A stretch of DNA of 64,000 bases, taken from assembly GCA_016463765.1 (NCBI GenBank), contig JAEMQS010000001.1, positions 62,001 to 126,000 of the forward strand, read 5' to 3'. The position numbers were made by a program, and so were the translations under genes. The notes beneath the pieces are model-generated. The model had not been told where the DNA came from and ran no database searches. It saw nothing but the letters and a program-made list of their open reading frames with translations. Source of the stretch: Solirubrobacteraceae bacterium. GTDB taxonomy: Bacteria > Actinomycetota > Thermoleophilia > Solirubrobacterales > Solirubrobacteraceae. This document shows positions 41,555 through 52,000 of this stretch, in pieces; position 1 is the stretch's first letter; the number at the start of each line of letters is the position of its first letter.

Positions 41555-41569
41555 ATGCCTTACATCAAG
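41538..41569 (+). promoter_or_regulatory. 28-bp palindrome spanning the start codon of a secreted-protein gene
   Basis: Arms CTTGATGT (41542-41549) and ACATCAAG (41562-41569) are exact inverses, with AGG/CCT also pairing inside, so 12 of 14 positions are symmetric around the ATG at 41555. A -10 TACTCT (41538-41543) abuts it. It is a likely repressor operator or a start-codon hairpin. Confidence 0.55.
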
Positions 41570-42634
41570 ACGTCATCCACCCTTCTCGCCGGCGCGCTCG
41601 TCCTGCTCGCCGTGCTGCTGCCCTCCACCTCCGCCCACGCGTCGCGCACGGTCAACGCGTGTTTCTACGACCTCAACAGCACGTGGGGTGACATCCCGAT
41701 CACGATCGAGAGCACCCCCGTGCAGAGCGCCGACAAGGTCGTCCTCACGCAGACCCGGGTCAACGCCGAGCTGCCTCAGTGGGCGGCGAACTACATGTCG
41801 ATCTTCGGTGACGGGCCGCAGACGCTGCAGGTCACCGCGTGGGTCGCGCTCGCCGGGCTCGGCAGCGGCGAGGGCGTGCAGGTCAAGCGCCTGGAGGGCA
41901 CCGCGACGACGACCGTCACCGGTACCACCGGGACCCCGTTCGTCTTCACCGCACCCTTGCTCGAGGACACTTCCTGGACCCCCGCGGCCGCCGCGCTGAC
42001 GTTCCAGCAGGCCGGGCCCAAGGGTCTCCCGGACACCGTGCCCGCGGGCCCGAACGGCGCACCGCGCGCGACGAAGGGCAGCGTCTACATCCTGGCCCGC
42101 AAGCCTGCCCCGGGCGGCAGCGAGGTCCGCTTCACCATCGACTGCCAGCCCGGCACCACGCCGAACGGCACGACGTCGAACAGCCCGAGCTTCACCCCCG
42201 GGCTCGCGCAGCCGTTCGCGTCCTTCACCCTCCCGGTCGGCACCCCGCTGCCGGGCGGCGGCACCACCCCGACGCCCGGTGCCGGCACCCTGACGCCGAC
42301 CGTCAAGCCCATCGCGATCCGCACCACGAAGCTCGCCTTCGGCAGCAAGAGCGTCAAGGTCGCCGTGACCTGCCCGACGGGCGGACCGCCGTGCCGCGGC
42401 AGTGCCTCGGTGCGCACGCGCGGGAAGGTCAAGCTCGGCAAGCGCAGCAAGGTCCTGACGGTCGCGTCGGGCGCCTACACCGTCCCCGCCGGTGCCAAGC
42501 GCACCGTCACGCTGAAGCTCAGCAAGGACGGGACGTCGGTGCGCAAGCGCAAGAAGCAGCTCGGTGTGCAGATCTCGCTGCGCCCGAACACGGGCGGCCA
42601 GGCGATCACCAAGAACGTCACGCTCAAGCGCTGA
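41555..42634 (+). CDS. Secreted beta-rich protein, family member 3
   Basis: The protein (359 aa) has a signal peptide (LLAGALVLLAVLLPSTSAHA, cleavage near residue 27). One copy follows of the domain found in the proteins at 24780 and 26752: ACFYDLNSTWGDIPITIES, NAELPQWAANYMSIFGDGPQTLQVTAWVALAGLG, DTSWTPAAAALTF, and a closing IDC. A Pro/Thr linker and the basic C-terminal domain (VKVAVTCPTGGPPCRGSASVRTRGK) end the protein. The start at 41555 fits the signal peptide and sits at the centre of the palindrome. Function unknown. Confidence 0.8.
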   Translation: MPYIKTSSTLLAGALVLLAVLLPSTSAHASRTVNACFYDLNSTWGDIPITIESTPVQSADKVVLTQTRVNAELPQWAANYMSIFGDGPQTLQVTAWVALAGLGSGEGVQVKRLEGTATTTVTGTTGTPFVFTAPLLEDTSWTPAAAALTFQQAGPKGLPDTVPAGPNGAPRATKGSVYILARKPAPGGSEVRFTIDCQPGTTPNGTTSNSPSFTPGLAQPFASFTLPVGTPLPGGGTTPTPGAGTLTPTVKPIAIRTTKLAFGSKSVKVAVTCPTGGPPCRGSASVRTRGKVKLGKRSKVLTVASGAYTVPAGAKRTVTLKLSKDGTSVRKRKKQLGVQISLRPNTGGQAITKNVTLKR

Positions 42635-43010
42635 GCGTCACGACGGCGGTGGCGACGCCGCCGTCGTGGCTGAGCGACACGTGCACGGCCAGGTCGTCGC
42701 CCACCGCGGCGGCGACCTCGCCGTGCAACGACAGTGACGGGCGACCGTAGGCGTCGCGGCGCACCTCGATCTCGCGCAGGTCGACGCGCCTCAGCGCGGG
42801 CGGGCGGCCCGCGCGGGAGCTCGACCACGCCTTGATGAACGCCTCCTTGGCCGCAAAGCGCGCGGCCAGGCCGCGAACCCGGTCCGGTGTGGCGTCTCGC
42901 TGTTCGGCGACGGTGAACGTGCCGTCGACGAAGCCCGACGCCGGGTCGGCCAGCTGCTGCGCGAAGCCCTCGACGTCCACGAGGTCGAGACCCAGGCCGC
43001 GGACCGTCAC
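42624..43010 (-). CDS. acpS: Holo-acyl carrier protein synthase AcpS
   Basis: The protein (128 aa) opens VTVRGLGLDLVDVEGFAQQL with the conserved GxDxVxxxR-type motif, then has FAAKEAFIKAWS and a C-terminal VSLSHDGGVATAVV. It transfers 4'-phosphopantetheine to the ACP domain. Its GTG start overlaps the FAS stop codon, the same gene pair as fas-acpS in mycobacteria. It converges with, and overlaps by 11 nt, the secreted-protein gene. Confidence 0.92.
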   Translation of the reverse strand: MTVRGLGLDLVDVEGFAQQLADPASGFVDGTFTVAEQRDATPDRVRGLAARFAAKEAFIKAWSSSRAGRPPALRRVDLREIEVRRDAYGRPSLSLHGEVAAAVGDDLAVHVSLSHDGGVATAVVTLSA

Positions 43011-46000
43011 GACCCCGGTGTGAGCACGCCGTCGCGCAGGCGCGTCGCGGGGTCGAGCAGCGCGGCGGCCTCGGCCTCGCGAGCCCGCAACGGGTCGGTC
43101 TCCCCCAGGCGGCGGTCGGCGCGGCGCAGCGGGTCGGCGTCGCCGAGCATGCGGCGCAGCCGGCGCTGTTCGCCCTCGGCGGCGCGGCGGCCGGCGCGGG
43201 CCAGGTAGTCCTCGCGCGCGTCGGGCGGGACGGCGGAGACGAAGACGTCGGGGTGCGCAAGTGCGATGAGCGCGGAGACGTGCCCGAACCCGAGGCTCGT
43301 GATGAGCCCCGCGCGCAGGCGCTGCCCGCGGGCCAGGCGGATCGGCCAATCGCCGACGGCGAGGTGGCGGCCGGCGGTCACGAGCGGGTTGGGCGACTCG
43401 AGGTGGCGGTTCCCCGGGATGACGCCCGTGGCGAGGATCTGCGTGAGCCCCGCGACCTGCCACGCCGCGGCCCCGCCCTTGCTGTGGCCGGTCACCGATT
43501 TCTGGCTGACGACGAGCAGCGGGTTGCCCGGCGTGCGTCCGAGCGCATCGGCGAGGCGCTCGTGGAGGTCGGCCTCGTTCGGGTCATTCATCGCCGTCGA
43601 GGTGTCGTGCTTGGAGACGACGCCGATGTCGTCGGCGGTCAGGCCGTGGGCGTGCAGCGCGCGAGCGAGCGGCGACTCGTCGCCCCCCATGCCGGCGGCC
43701 AGCGCGCCGAGCCCGGACGCGGGGATCGAGCTGTGGATGCCGTCGGCGAAGCTGCCCGCGTAGGCGACGACGGCGTGGACCGGCAGGCCGAGCTCCAGCG
43801 CGACGTCGCCCCGGACCGCGAGCATCGACCCGCCGCCCTGGCTCTCGACGAACCCGGCGCGGCGCCGGTCGCCCGGGCGCGAGGCCTCGTGCGGCGCGAT
43901 GCCGGCGGCGTCGAGCTCGTCGCTGTCGGCGGTCGCATGCATGTCGGCGAAGCCGCGCATGCCCTCGGGCGTGAGGTCGTCGAACCCGCCGGCGAGGACG
44001 GCGAGCGCCTTGCCCGCGCGGATCTTGTCGCACGCCTCCTCCAGGGAGACCGCGGCCGTCGCGCACGCAGCAACGGGGTGCACCATCGGGCCGTACGAGC
44101 CGACGTAGCCCTGCACCACGTGTGCGGCGAAGACGTTGCCGAGCGCCTCCTGCAGGCGGTCGGGCTGGCGCTCGCCGTCGAGCAGGGTGTCGAAGAGCAT
44201 GCGCCGCAGGCTCAGCATCCCGCCCATACCCGCGCCCTGGGTGTTCGCCACGAGCGCCGGGTGGACGTGGCCGAGCAGCTCCTCGGGCGTGAGGCCGGCG
44301 TGGGCGAACGCGGCGTCCGTGCAGGCGAGGTTGATGAGCGCGAGGCGATCGGCGGTGGCGAGCAGGTCGCCGGGGACGCCCAGGCGCTCGAGGTCGAGCC
44401 CCTCCGGGAGCTGGCCGGCGACCCGCCGGGCGGGCGGCGCGCTGCGCGGGACGCGGATCTCGCCGCCACGGCGGACGACGTGCCAGGTGCCGGTCTCGCG
44501 GTCGTGCGTGATGGTGGTGCCGTCGGGGTCGGCAGCGGCGAACGCGCGGGCAGCGTCCTCGTCGGGAACCTCGAAGCGCAGCTCGCCGGTCGGGGTCACG
44601 GCGGTGAGGACCGGGCGGCCGTCGGCGTCGATCACGCCGTCGTCGTGCAGCGGGCGCAGGCCGGTGCGGCGGGCGACCTCGTCGCGGTAGCGGGCGGCGA
44701 GCTCGTGCTCGGGGACCTCGTCGCCGCTGGCGGTGTCGACGTAGGTGCCGCGGTAGCCGTCGCGCTCGTGGGTCACGAGACCGCAGAGCCACGCCAGCTC
44801 GCCGATCGACGCGGCGCTCGGGGTGGCGGTCTCCAGCTCGAAGCGGGTGCGGGTGGTGCCGGCGGGGCCGAGTTCGCCGAGGCCGACGAGGACGACCATG
44901 TCGGCGGGGTTCAGCGGAGCCGTCGTGCCTTCGCCGACGGTGCGCGCGTAGGCGGTGGTGTCGGTGTCCGGTGCCGGGAGGGCGGGGACGGTGTCAGGCG
45001 TGGCCGCGGGTCCCGTGATCTGCTCGCGCAGCGCGTCGGCCGCGGCGGCGGTCTCGGCCTCGGCGCGCAGCTCGTCGGCCAGCGGCTGGATGGCGCCGCG
45101 GAGGTCGTCGACGTCGCCGAACCCACCGGTGAGGTCGACCTCCGTTGGCGCGTGCGCGACGGCGTCGAGCAGGTGGCGCGCCATCTCCTGCGCGCTGAAC
45201 GTCGTGATGCCCAGGCGCTCCTGCACCGGACCGGCGACGGCGTCGTTCATCCCCATCAGCCCGGTGCCCCGCACCCATCCGATCCGCGCGGCGACCGGCG
45301 CGATGCCGCGGCCCCAGGTGTCGTGCTCGCTCACGCAACGGCGAAGCAGGACCTCGAGCGCGGCCTTGGTCTCGCCGTACGGGCCGTCGCCGCCGAAGGC
45401 GCCGTGGTTCGGGCTGAGCGGCAGCAGCGCGGTGACCGGGTCGCGGCCCAGGCGCGCGGCGTCGCGGCCGAGTGCGGCGACGAGGCGCTCGACGCCGAGG
45501 AGCTGAAGGCGCAGCGCAGACTCGCCCGTCGCGCCCGCGTCGGTGGCGTCACCGACGGTGGTGGTCGCAGCGAACGGGGCGACGAGGGTCGGTGGCGCGT
45601 GCTCGGCGACCCACGCGACGAGGACGTCGATGTCGGCGAACGACGCGAGGTTGGCCGGCAGGACGTGCAGCGCGGCGCCGGGGGCGGCGTGGTCGCGGTA
45701 GAGGGTGCGATGGAACGCGCGGCGCTCGGGGGTCTCGGTGGAGGTGGTGACGACGACGGTGGCGCCGTCGCGCAGCAGCTCGGCGGTGAGGGCGGCGCCG
45801 ATGGAGCCGGGGCTGACGCCGGTGACGAGGGCGGTGTGGCGCTTTTGTCCGCCTATGGCTGACGTTTGCGCCACAGCGATCGCGGCGAGGTCGTCGCGGC
45901 CGGTCCGGGCGGCGAGCCAGCGTGCTGTGTCAGCCACGCGCTGGTCGGCGGCGAACGGCGCAAGCCGCGCCAGTTCGGCCTCGTCGACGTCGCCGTCCAG

Positions 46001-49000
46001 GGCGCGGTGCGCCCACGCCACGAGGTCCCACCGCGCGAACGCGGCGGCCCCGTCGAAGACGACATGCCGGCGTACGTCGAAGCGCGGGGCGACCTCGGTG
46101 GCTCGCGCAACACCCAGCTCGGCGTCGAGGACGGCGAGTCGCTCGCGCTCGGGGTCGACCTCCGCCGGTGCGGCCCCCTCCTCCGGGAACGGGCGGCCCA
46201 GGCCGTCGGCCACGGTGCGCATCCCGTCGAGCAGCGCGTCCTCGATGCGGCCGGTCACCGCAGGGTCCACGGCCGTGGCCGCCTCGGGCGCCACCGCCCG
46301 CTGCGCCGCGAACCCGTGCGCCGCCGCGGCCAGCTCCACCGCGCGATCGACGACCTCCAGCCCCTCGCCAGCCAACCGCCCGAGCGCGCCGCCGCGCGCC
46401 GACGGCCCCTCGCGGCTCTCCAGGGCCATCGTCGCGAGGACGTGGTCGCGCAGGCCGTCACCCAGCCCCCACGACGCGGTCAGGTGCGCGACCGCCTCGG
46501 CCCGCGAGACCCGTGCCGCGCCCAGCGCCCGTGCAACCCCGGTGTCGACCGTCACCCGCAGGTAGTCTCCCGGGAACCGGTACCGCGCGCCCTGCTCGCG
46601 CAGCTGCTCGACGAGGGTGCCGAGCGGCTGGTCGATCGCGCCCTCGGTGCCCGACAGGCCGAACTCCCGCCCGAGGTCGATGAGCACCTGGTTGCGGCGT
46701 GATGACACGCCCTGGAAGAGCTCGTCGATGGTCTCGTCCTCGCGCAGCTGATCGACCCGCACGCGGGCCTGGACGGCGAGGACGAGCCGTAGCGCGGTGC
46801 CGGCGTCGAGCGTGTGGTCGGCGACCGGAACGGCGGCCGCCGACACGACGGGCGCGGCCACGGGGGTCGCGGCTTCCTCGTCTTCTTCCTCCGCGGCCGT
46901 GACCGGCTCGTCGGCCCACAGCACGGCGTCCCGGTCGCGCTCGGCGTGCAGCAGCGCCGGACCACCGTCGGAGAACGTCATCGCCGCGAGCCCGGTCAGC
47001 ACCGCCGCGCGCGCCGGCCCGACCTCGACGAACCGCGCCACGTCCGCCAGCGCGGCCTGGGTCTCGACCCAGCGCACGGGCGCGGCGAGCTGCGCGGCGA
47101 GCAGCTCGATGACGAGCCCGCGCGGGTCGTCGGGCGCGGCGCGGCCGGTGACGTCGGTGACCGCGCGCCGGAAGTCGTCGCCGAGCGCGAACGGGCGGCC
47201 GACGAGGTTCGGCACCCACCGCGCGAGCAGCGCAGGATCGACCTCTCCCACCCGCGCCTCCAGCTCCCCGCGCAGGTCCTCGACCGCAGGCGCGAGGACC
47301 GACGAGTGGAACGGCACGTCGATCCCGGGCACCAGCCGCACCGCGCGCTCGCCGAGCCGTGCGGTCAGCGCCGTGACCGCGTCCTCGGTGCCGGCGCACG
47401 CGTACTGGCGCCCGCGCGCGTTGTGGTTGACGACCTCGAGCCCGGCCTCGGCGACGGCCTCCAGCGCACCCTCCGCGCGCGAGGGGTCGACGACGCACAG
47501 CCGATACGGCGAACGCCCGTCGGCGTCGCGCGGCACGTGGCGCTGCATCGCCAGTCCGCGGGCGTGGACGAGGTCGAGCGCGTCCTCGAGTTCCAGCACC
47601 CCGAGCGCGACGAGCGCGCTGAACTCCCCCACGCTGTGCCCGCCGACCCACGCGTCGGCGGGCAGCGCGCCATCGCGCTCCAGCTCGGCGACCTGCGCGG
47701 CGGCCAGCGCTACGAGGGCGGGCTGCGTGAACTCGGTGCGGAACAGCACCCCGGCGGGGTGACGCGCGACGGTCCCATCGGCCAGGCGCAGCTCGCGGGG
47801 GTTCTCGTCGACGACGTCGAGCAGCGAGAAGCCGAGCCGTGCGCGGGTGTGGGCGTCGGCGCGCTCCCAGACCTTCCTGTTGCCCACCGCCCCGAGCCCG
47901 ACCGCCTGCACGCCCTGCCCCGGGAACACCAGCGCCGTCGGGGGCGCGGCGACGACGGCGTCGCCGAGCGCCACGGTCTCCTCCCCGCAGACCACCTCGA
48001 CGTCGACCACCAGCCCACCGTCCTGGCGCGCCGTGCGGCGGGCGCGCAGCGTGATCGGTGCGCCGAGGGCCAGCGGCGCGGTGAACCGCACGCGCCAGGA
48101 CCGCAGCCGCGTGGCGTCGCCGTCGCACAGCTCGTCGACGACGAACGCACCGGCGCGGGCGGCGGTCCACGCGCCGTGGGTGATCGGGGCGTCGAGGCCC
48201 GCCGCGCGGGCGGTGAGGACGCAGCGGTGCAGCGGGTTGTGGTCGCCGCCGATGCGGGCGAACGCGTCGGCCGTGGGGGGAGTCGCGTCGTCGACCGACG
48301 CCAGCACCTGGGACGGGACGGCGTGGCGCGCGGGCCCCGTGGGGGCCAGGGCCGCGACGAGCGCGTCGACCGGGTGGGGGTCGTCCGGTCCGGCGGTGCG
48401 GTCCAGCGCGATCGTGCCGTCAGCGCCCAATGATCCAGTGGCCCGCAGCACGGCGATCCCATCGCGGTCGATCTCGCGGGTCGTCGTCGCGCGCAGGCGC
48501 ACGGTCGTCCCTGCGGCCGGCGGCGTCACCCAGTCCTGCTCGCCCAGGACGCGGGCGGTGGCTGCGTCGATCGTCAGCTCGACGTCGTGCTCGGCGGCGG
48601 TGCGCAGGGCGTGCACCCCGAGCGGCGCCGTCCGCCGGATCGCCAGCTCCGCGCGCACCCGTGCGAGCTCGCCGCGCGCGCAGGTCAGCACGGCCTCGCA
48701 GGTGACGACCGTCGGAGCGTCGTCGGGGTCCTCGACCCGGACCACGCGCACCGCGGTCGTCCCCTCCTCCCCGGCCCGCGGCGGCCACGCCGGGCCGGGC
48801 GTGATCTCGTGGCCGGAATGCACGAGCTCGCCGAACGCGGCCGCGAACTCGCCGCCGCCCAGCAGGGAGGCCAGCGCAGGCCACGCCAGGCTGAACGCGA
48901 GGTCGTGCGGCACGCCGCGGTGGCGGGCACCGGTCGCGGCGCGGTAGGCGTCGACCCACGTGGCGTCAACGGTCCAGGCGCTGTTCGTGGACGCGCCGAT

Positions 49001-52000
49001 CGCCGCGCGCACGTACGCGGCGCGCGCGCCGTCACCATCGCGCTCGAGGAACGTGCCCGGCCGCCCGAGCGGCGTGTACCGAAGCTCCAGCACGTCGGGG
49101 TCGTGGCGGTCGACCCGCGGGGTCTCGACGCGCACCACGACGTCGTCGCCGTCTGCGCGGACCACCACGGCCTCGCCATCACCGCCGCGCGGCTCGACCT
49201 CCAAGCCGCACAGCACGCCGTCGTCGTCGCGCTCGCGCGAGAGCTGGTCACCCGGCCGCACGAGCCGCCACAGCGGGTTGGGCCGCGCGTCGCCGTCGTC
49301 GGTCACCACGGAGGGCGCCACGAGCAGCGCGGCGAGCGGCCCGTGCTCCCCGGCCGCGATCCCCCGCAGCGGTTCGGGCGCTACGCCGCCGTCGGTCAGG
49401 CGGTCGCGGCGGGTCACCGGCACGCCGCCGGCGAGCAGCGCGTCGAGCGCCGCCGTCTCGAACCGGCCGAGCAGGTCGGCCACGGGCTCGTCGGCACGCT
49501 CGATCCCGCGCACGCCCTCCGGGCCCGGAATCACGATGACGGCGTCGGCGGGCTGGCGGTCGTCCTGGGCCTGCCAGAGCGCGTCGGCCATGTACCACCT
49601 GCGGACCTCGCGGTCGACGACGGGCACGAATGGCACCGGCTTGCCCGGCCGGTCGCACACCTCGAGGAGGAACTGTGCGTCGGCGGGGTGCAACAGGGTG
49701 GTGGTCGCCGACGGGTACCGCGCGACGAACGCCGTGAGGGCGGCGGCGGGGTCGTCGAGGTCGGTCATGGGCGGCACGACCTCGCCCTCGTCGATCTGGT
49801 CGAGCCGCGCCGCGAACCGGCGGTGGAGCGCGAGCGCGCGAGCACGCCAGTCGACGTGCCCCCACGCACCGTCGTCGTACCGGCCGTGACGCCCCGTCGC
49901 GGCAAGCTCGGCGAAGCGCTCCAGCACCGCCGCGTACGTCATGCCGAGCAGGTCCCCGAAGTACGGCTTGGCCGTGCCGGTCAGCGCGTCGATGATCTCG
50001 TCGCGGCGCGAGGCGACGGCTTCATCGTCGCCGGCCACCTCCTCGAGCATGATCCCCACGCGCGCGGCGTGGTTGTCGAGCAGGTGGATGTCGGCGTTGA
50101 GGTTCGACCGCGCCGACGTCACGCCGCCCGCGCTGCCGCGCCGCGCGACCCAGTCGTCGCTGCCGCCGGCCGCCACGAGCGCGGCCTTGACCTGCGGCGA
50201 CGCCGTCGCCTCCGCGCACGCCATCGTCACCGAGCCCAGCAGCACGCCGTCGACGGGCATGTCCGGCTCGCCGTGCGCGCGGGCCCACGCGCCGGTGAGC
50301 AGCGCGGTCGCGCGCTCGGGCGTGGCGATGCCGCCGCCGACGCACAGGAGCACGTTCAGGCGGCGGCGCAGGTCGTGGTAGGTGTCGAGCAGCAGCTCGT
50401 CGAGGTCCTCCCACGAGTGGTGGCCGCCGGCCTTCCCGCCCTCGAGGTGCACGGTGATCGTGTGGTACGGCGCAGCGTCGGCGAGGTCGAGGAGCTGACG
50501 GACCTGATCGGCGGTCCCGGGCTTGAACGCGTTGCGGACCATGCCGTGCGCGGCGAGGCGGTCGAGCAGCCGGATGGCCTCGTCGACGTCCGGGATGCCC
50601 GCCGAGATTGTCAGGCCGGAGAGCGGCGCGCCGGCCGCCCGCGCGGCGAGCACGAGGTCGTCGCGCGAGACGTGCAGGTCCCACAGGTGGCGGTCGAGCA
50701 GCAGGGTGTTGAACGCGACCTCCGCGCCGGGCTCCAGCAGCTCGCGAAGCTCTTCCATCCGCCGGGCGAACGTCGTGGCGTCGGCCTGGCCGGCGCCCGC
50801 CAGCTCGGCGGTGAACCCGGCGTTCGCGGCGGCGGCGACGATGCCCGCGTCGGACGTCGTCGGCGTCATCCCGGGCAGGATCACGGGTGGCTGGCCGGTG
50901 GCGCGGACGTAGCGGTTGTCCAGCCGCCGGGTCCCGTCGGGCAGTTCCACGACGGTGGGGGCGAAGTCGGCGTACCGCACGTCCGGGTCGACAGGCGCGG
51001 CCCCGGGCGTCGCCAGGCGGCGACGTCCCTCGGGCGAGGCCAGCGCGAGCACACCGATGCCGCGCCCGCGCACGTTGCGGGCGGTCAGCTGCGCGACGTC
51101 CGTGCCCGGGCCGGCGTCGAGAATCCACGCCGCGCCGCGGTCGGCCAGCGCGCGGGTCACACGGTCCCAGCGCACCGGCCGCGAGACGTGGCCGTCGGCC
51201 AGCGCGGCGGCGAGATCCGGGGTGGCACGCAGGTCGTCGCCGGTCGACGGGTCGAGGACGGGAACGGCGAGCGCGTCGGGGGTGGGCAGGTCCCCCTCGC
51301 GGCGCAGCCAGTCGGCGTACGCGGCGGCGAGGTCGTCCCGGCCCGGAAGGTGGAAGGGCACGTCGACGCGCAGGGCGTTCCAGGTGAAGCGCAGCGGCGC
51401 GCCACCACGCCGGCCCGCGCGGCGGTCGGCCTCCTCGGCGGCAGCGGTCCGGTCGAGGCGCTCGCGCAGGCGCGACAGCGCAGCGGGGTCGCCGCTGACG
51501 ACGAGGCGGTCGGGCGCGTTGACCAGGGCGATCGCGACGTCGTCGTCGAGCAACGGCGCCAGCCGGTCGGCCCGGATGCCCGCGATCGCGGCCATCGGCG
51601 TGCGCGGCTCCTCGTCCCCCGACGGCGCCACGTACGCCCGCGCGCGAGCGCTGAACAGCCCCTGGGCGGCCGCGACGCGCAGCCATCGTTCCAGCGCGTC
51701 GTCGCCGGGATCGAGGTCGGGCGCCTCGGCGACCATGAGGGCCGCGAGCACGCCCTGCGAGTGGCCGGCGAGCGCGACCAGGCCACCACCGGGCACGAAG
51801 CCGTCGGCACGCAGGGTGCGCCACAGCAACGCCTGGCCGAGCAGGATGAGCGGGTGGGAGACCGCGGCCGAGCGCAGGTAGTCGGCCCCGGGCGCGCGCT
51901 CGGGGTCGTCGACCCACCTCGCGACGTCGAGGCCGTGGCGCAGCACCCCGGCGTCGGCGACGTCCGCTCGGAACGCCCAGTCCTCCAGGACGTCGGCCGC

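Noticed and set aside
43253-45862. 869-codon plus-strand frame opposite the FAS ketosynthase region
   Set aside because: Shadow frame without recognisable domains.
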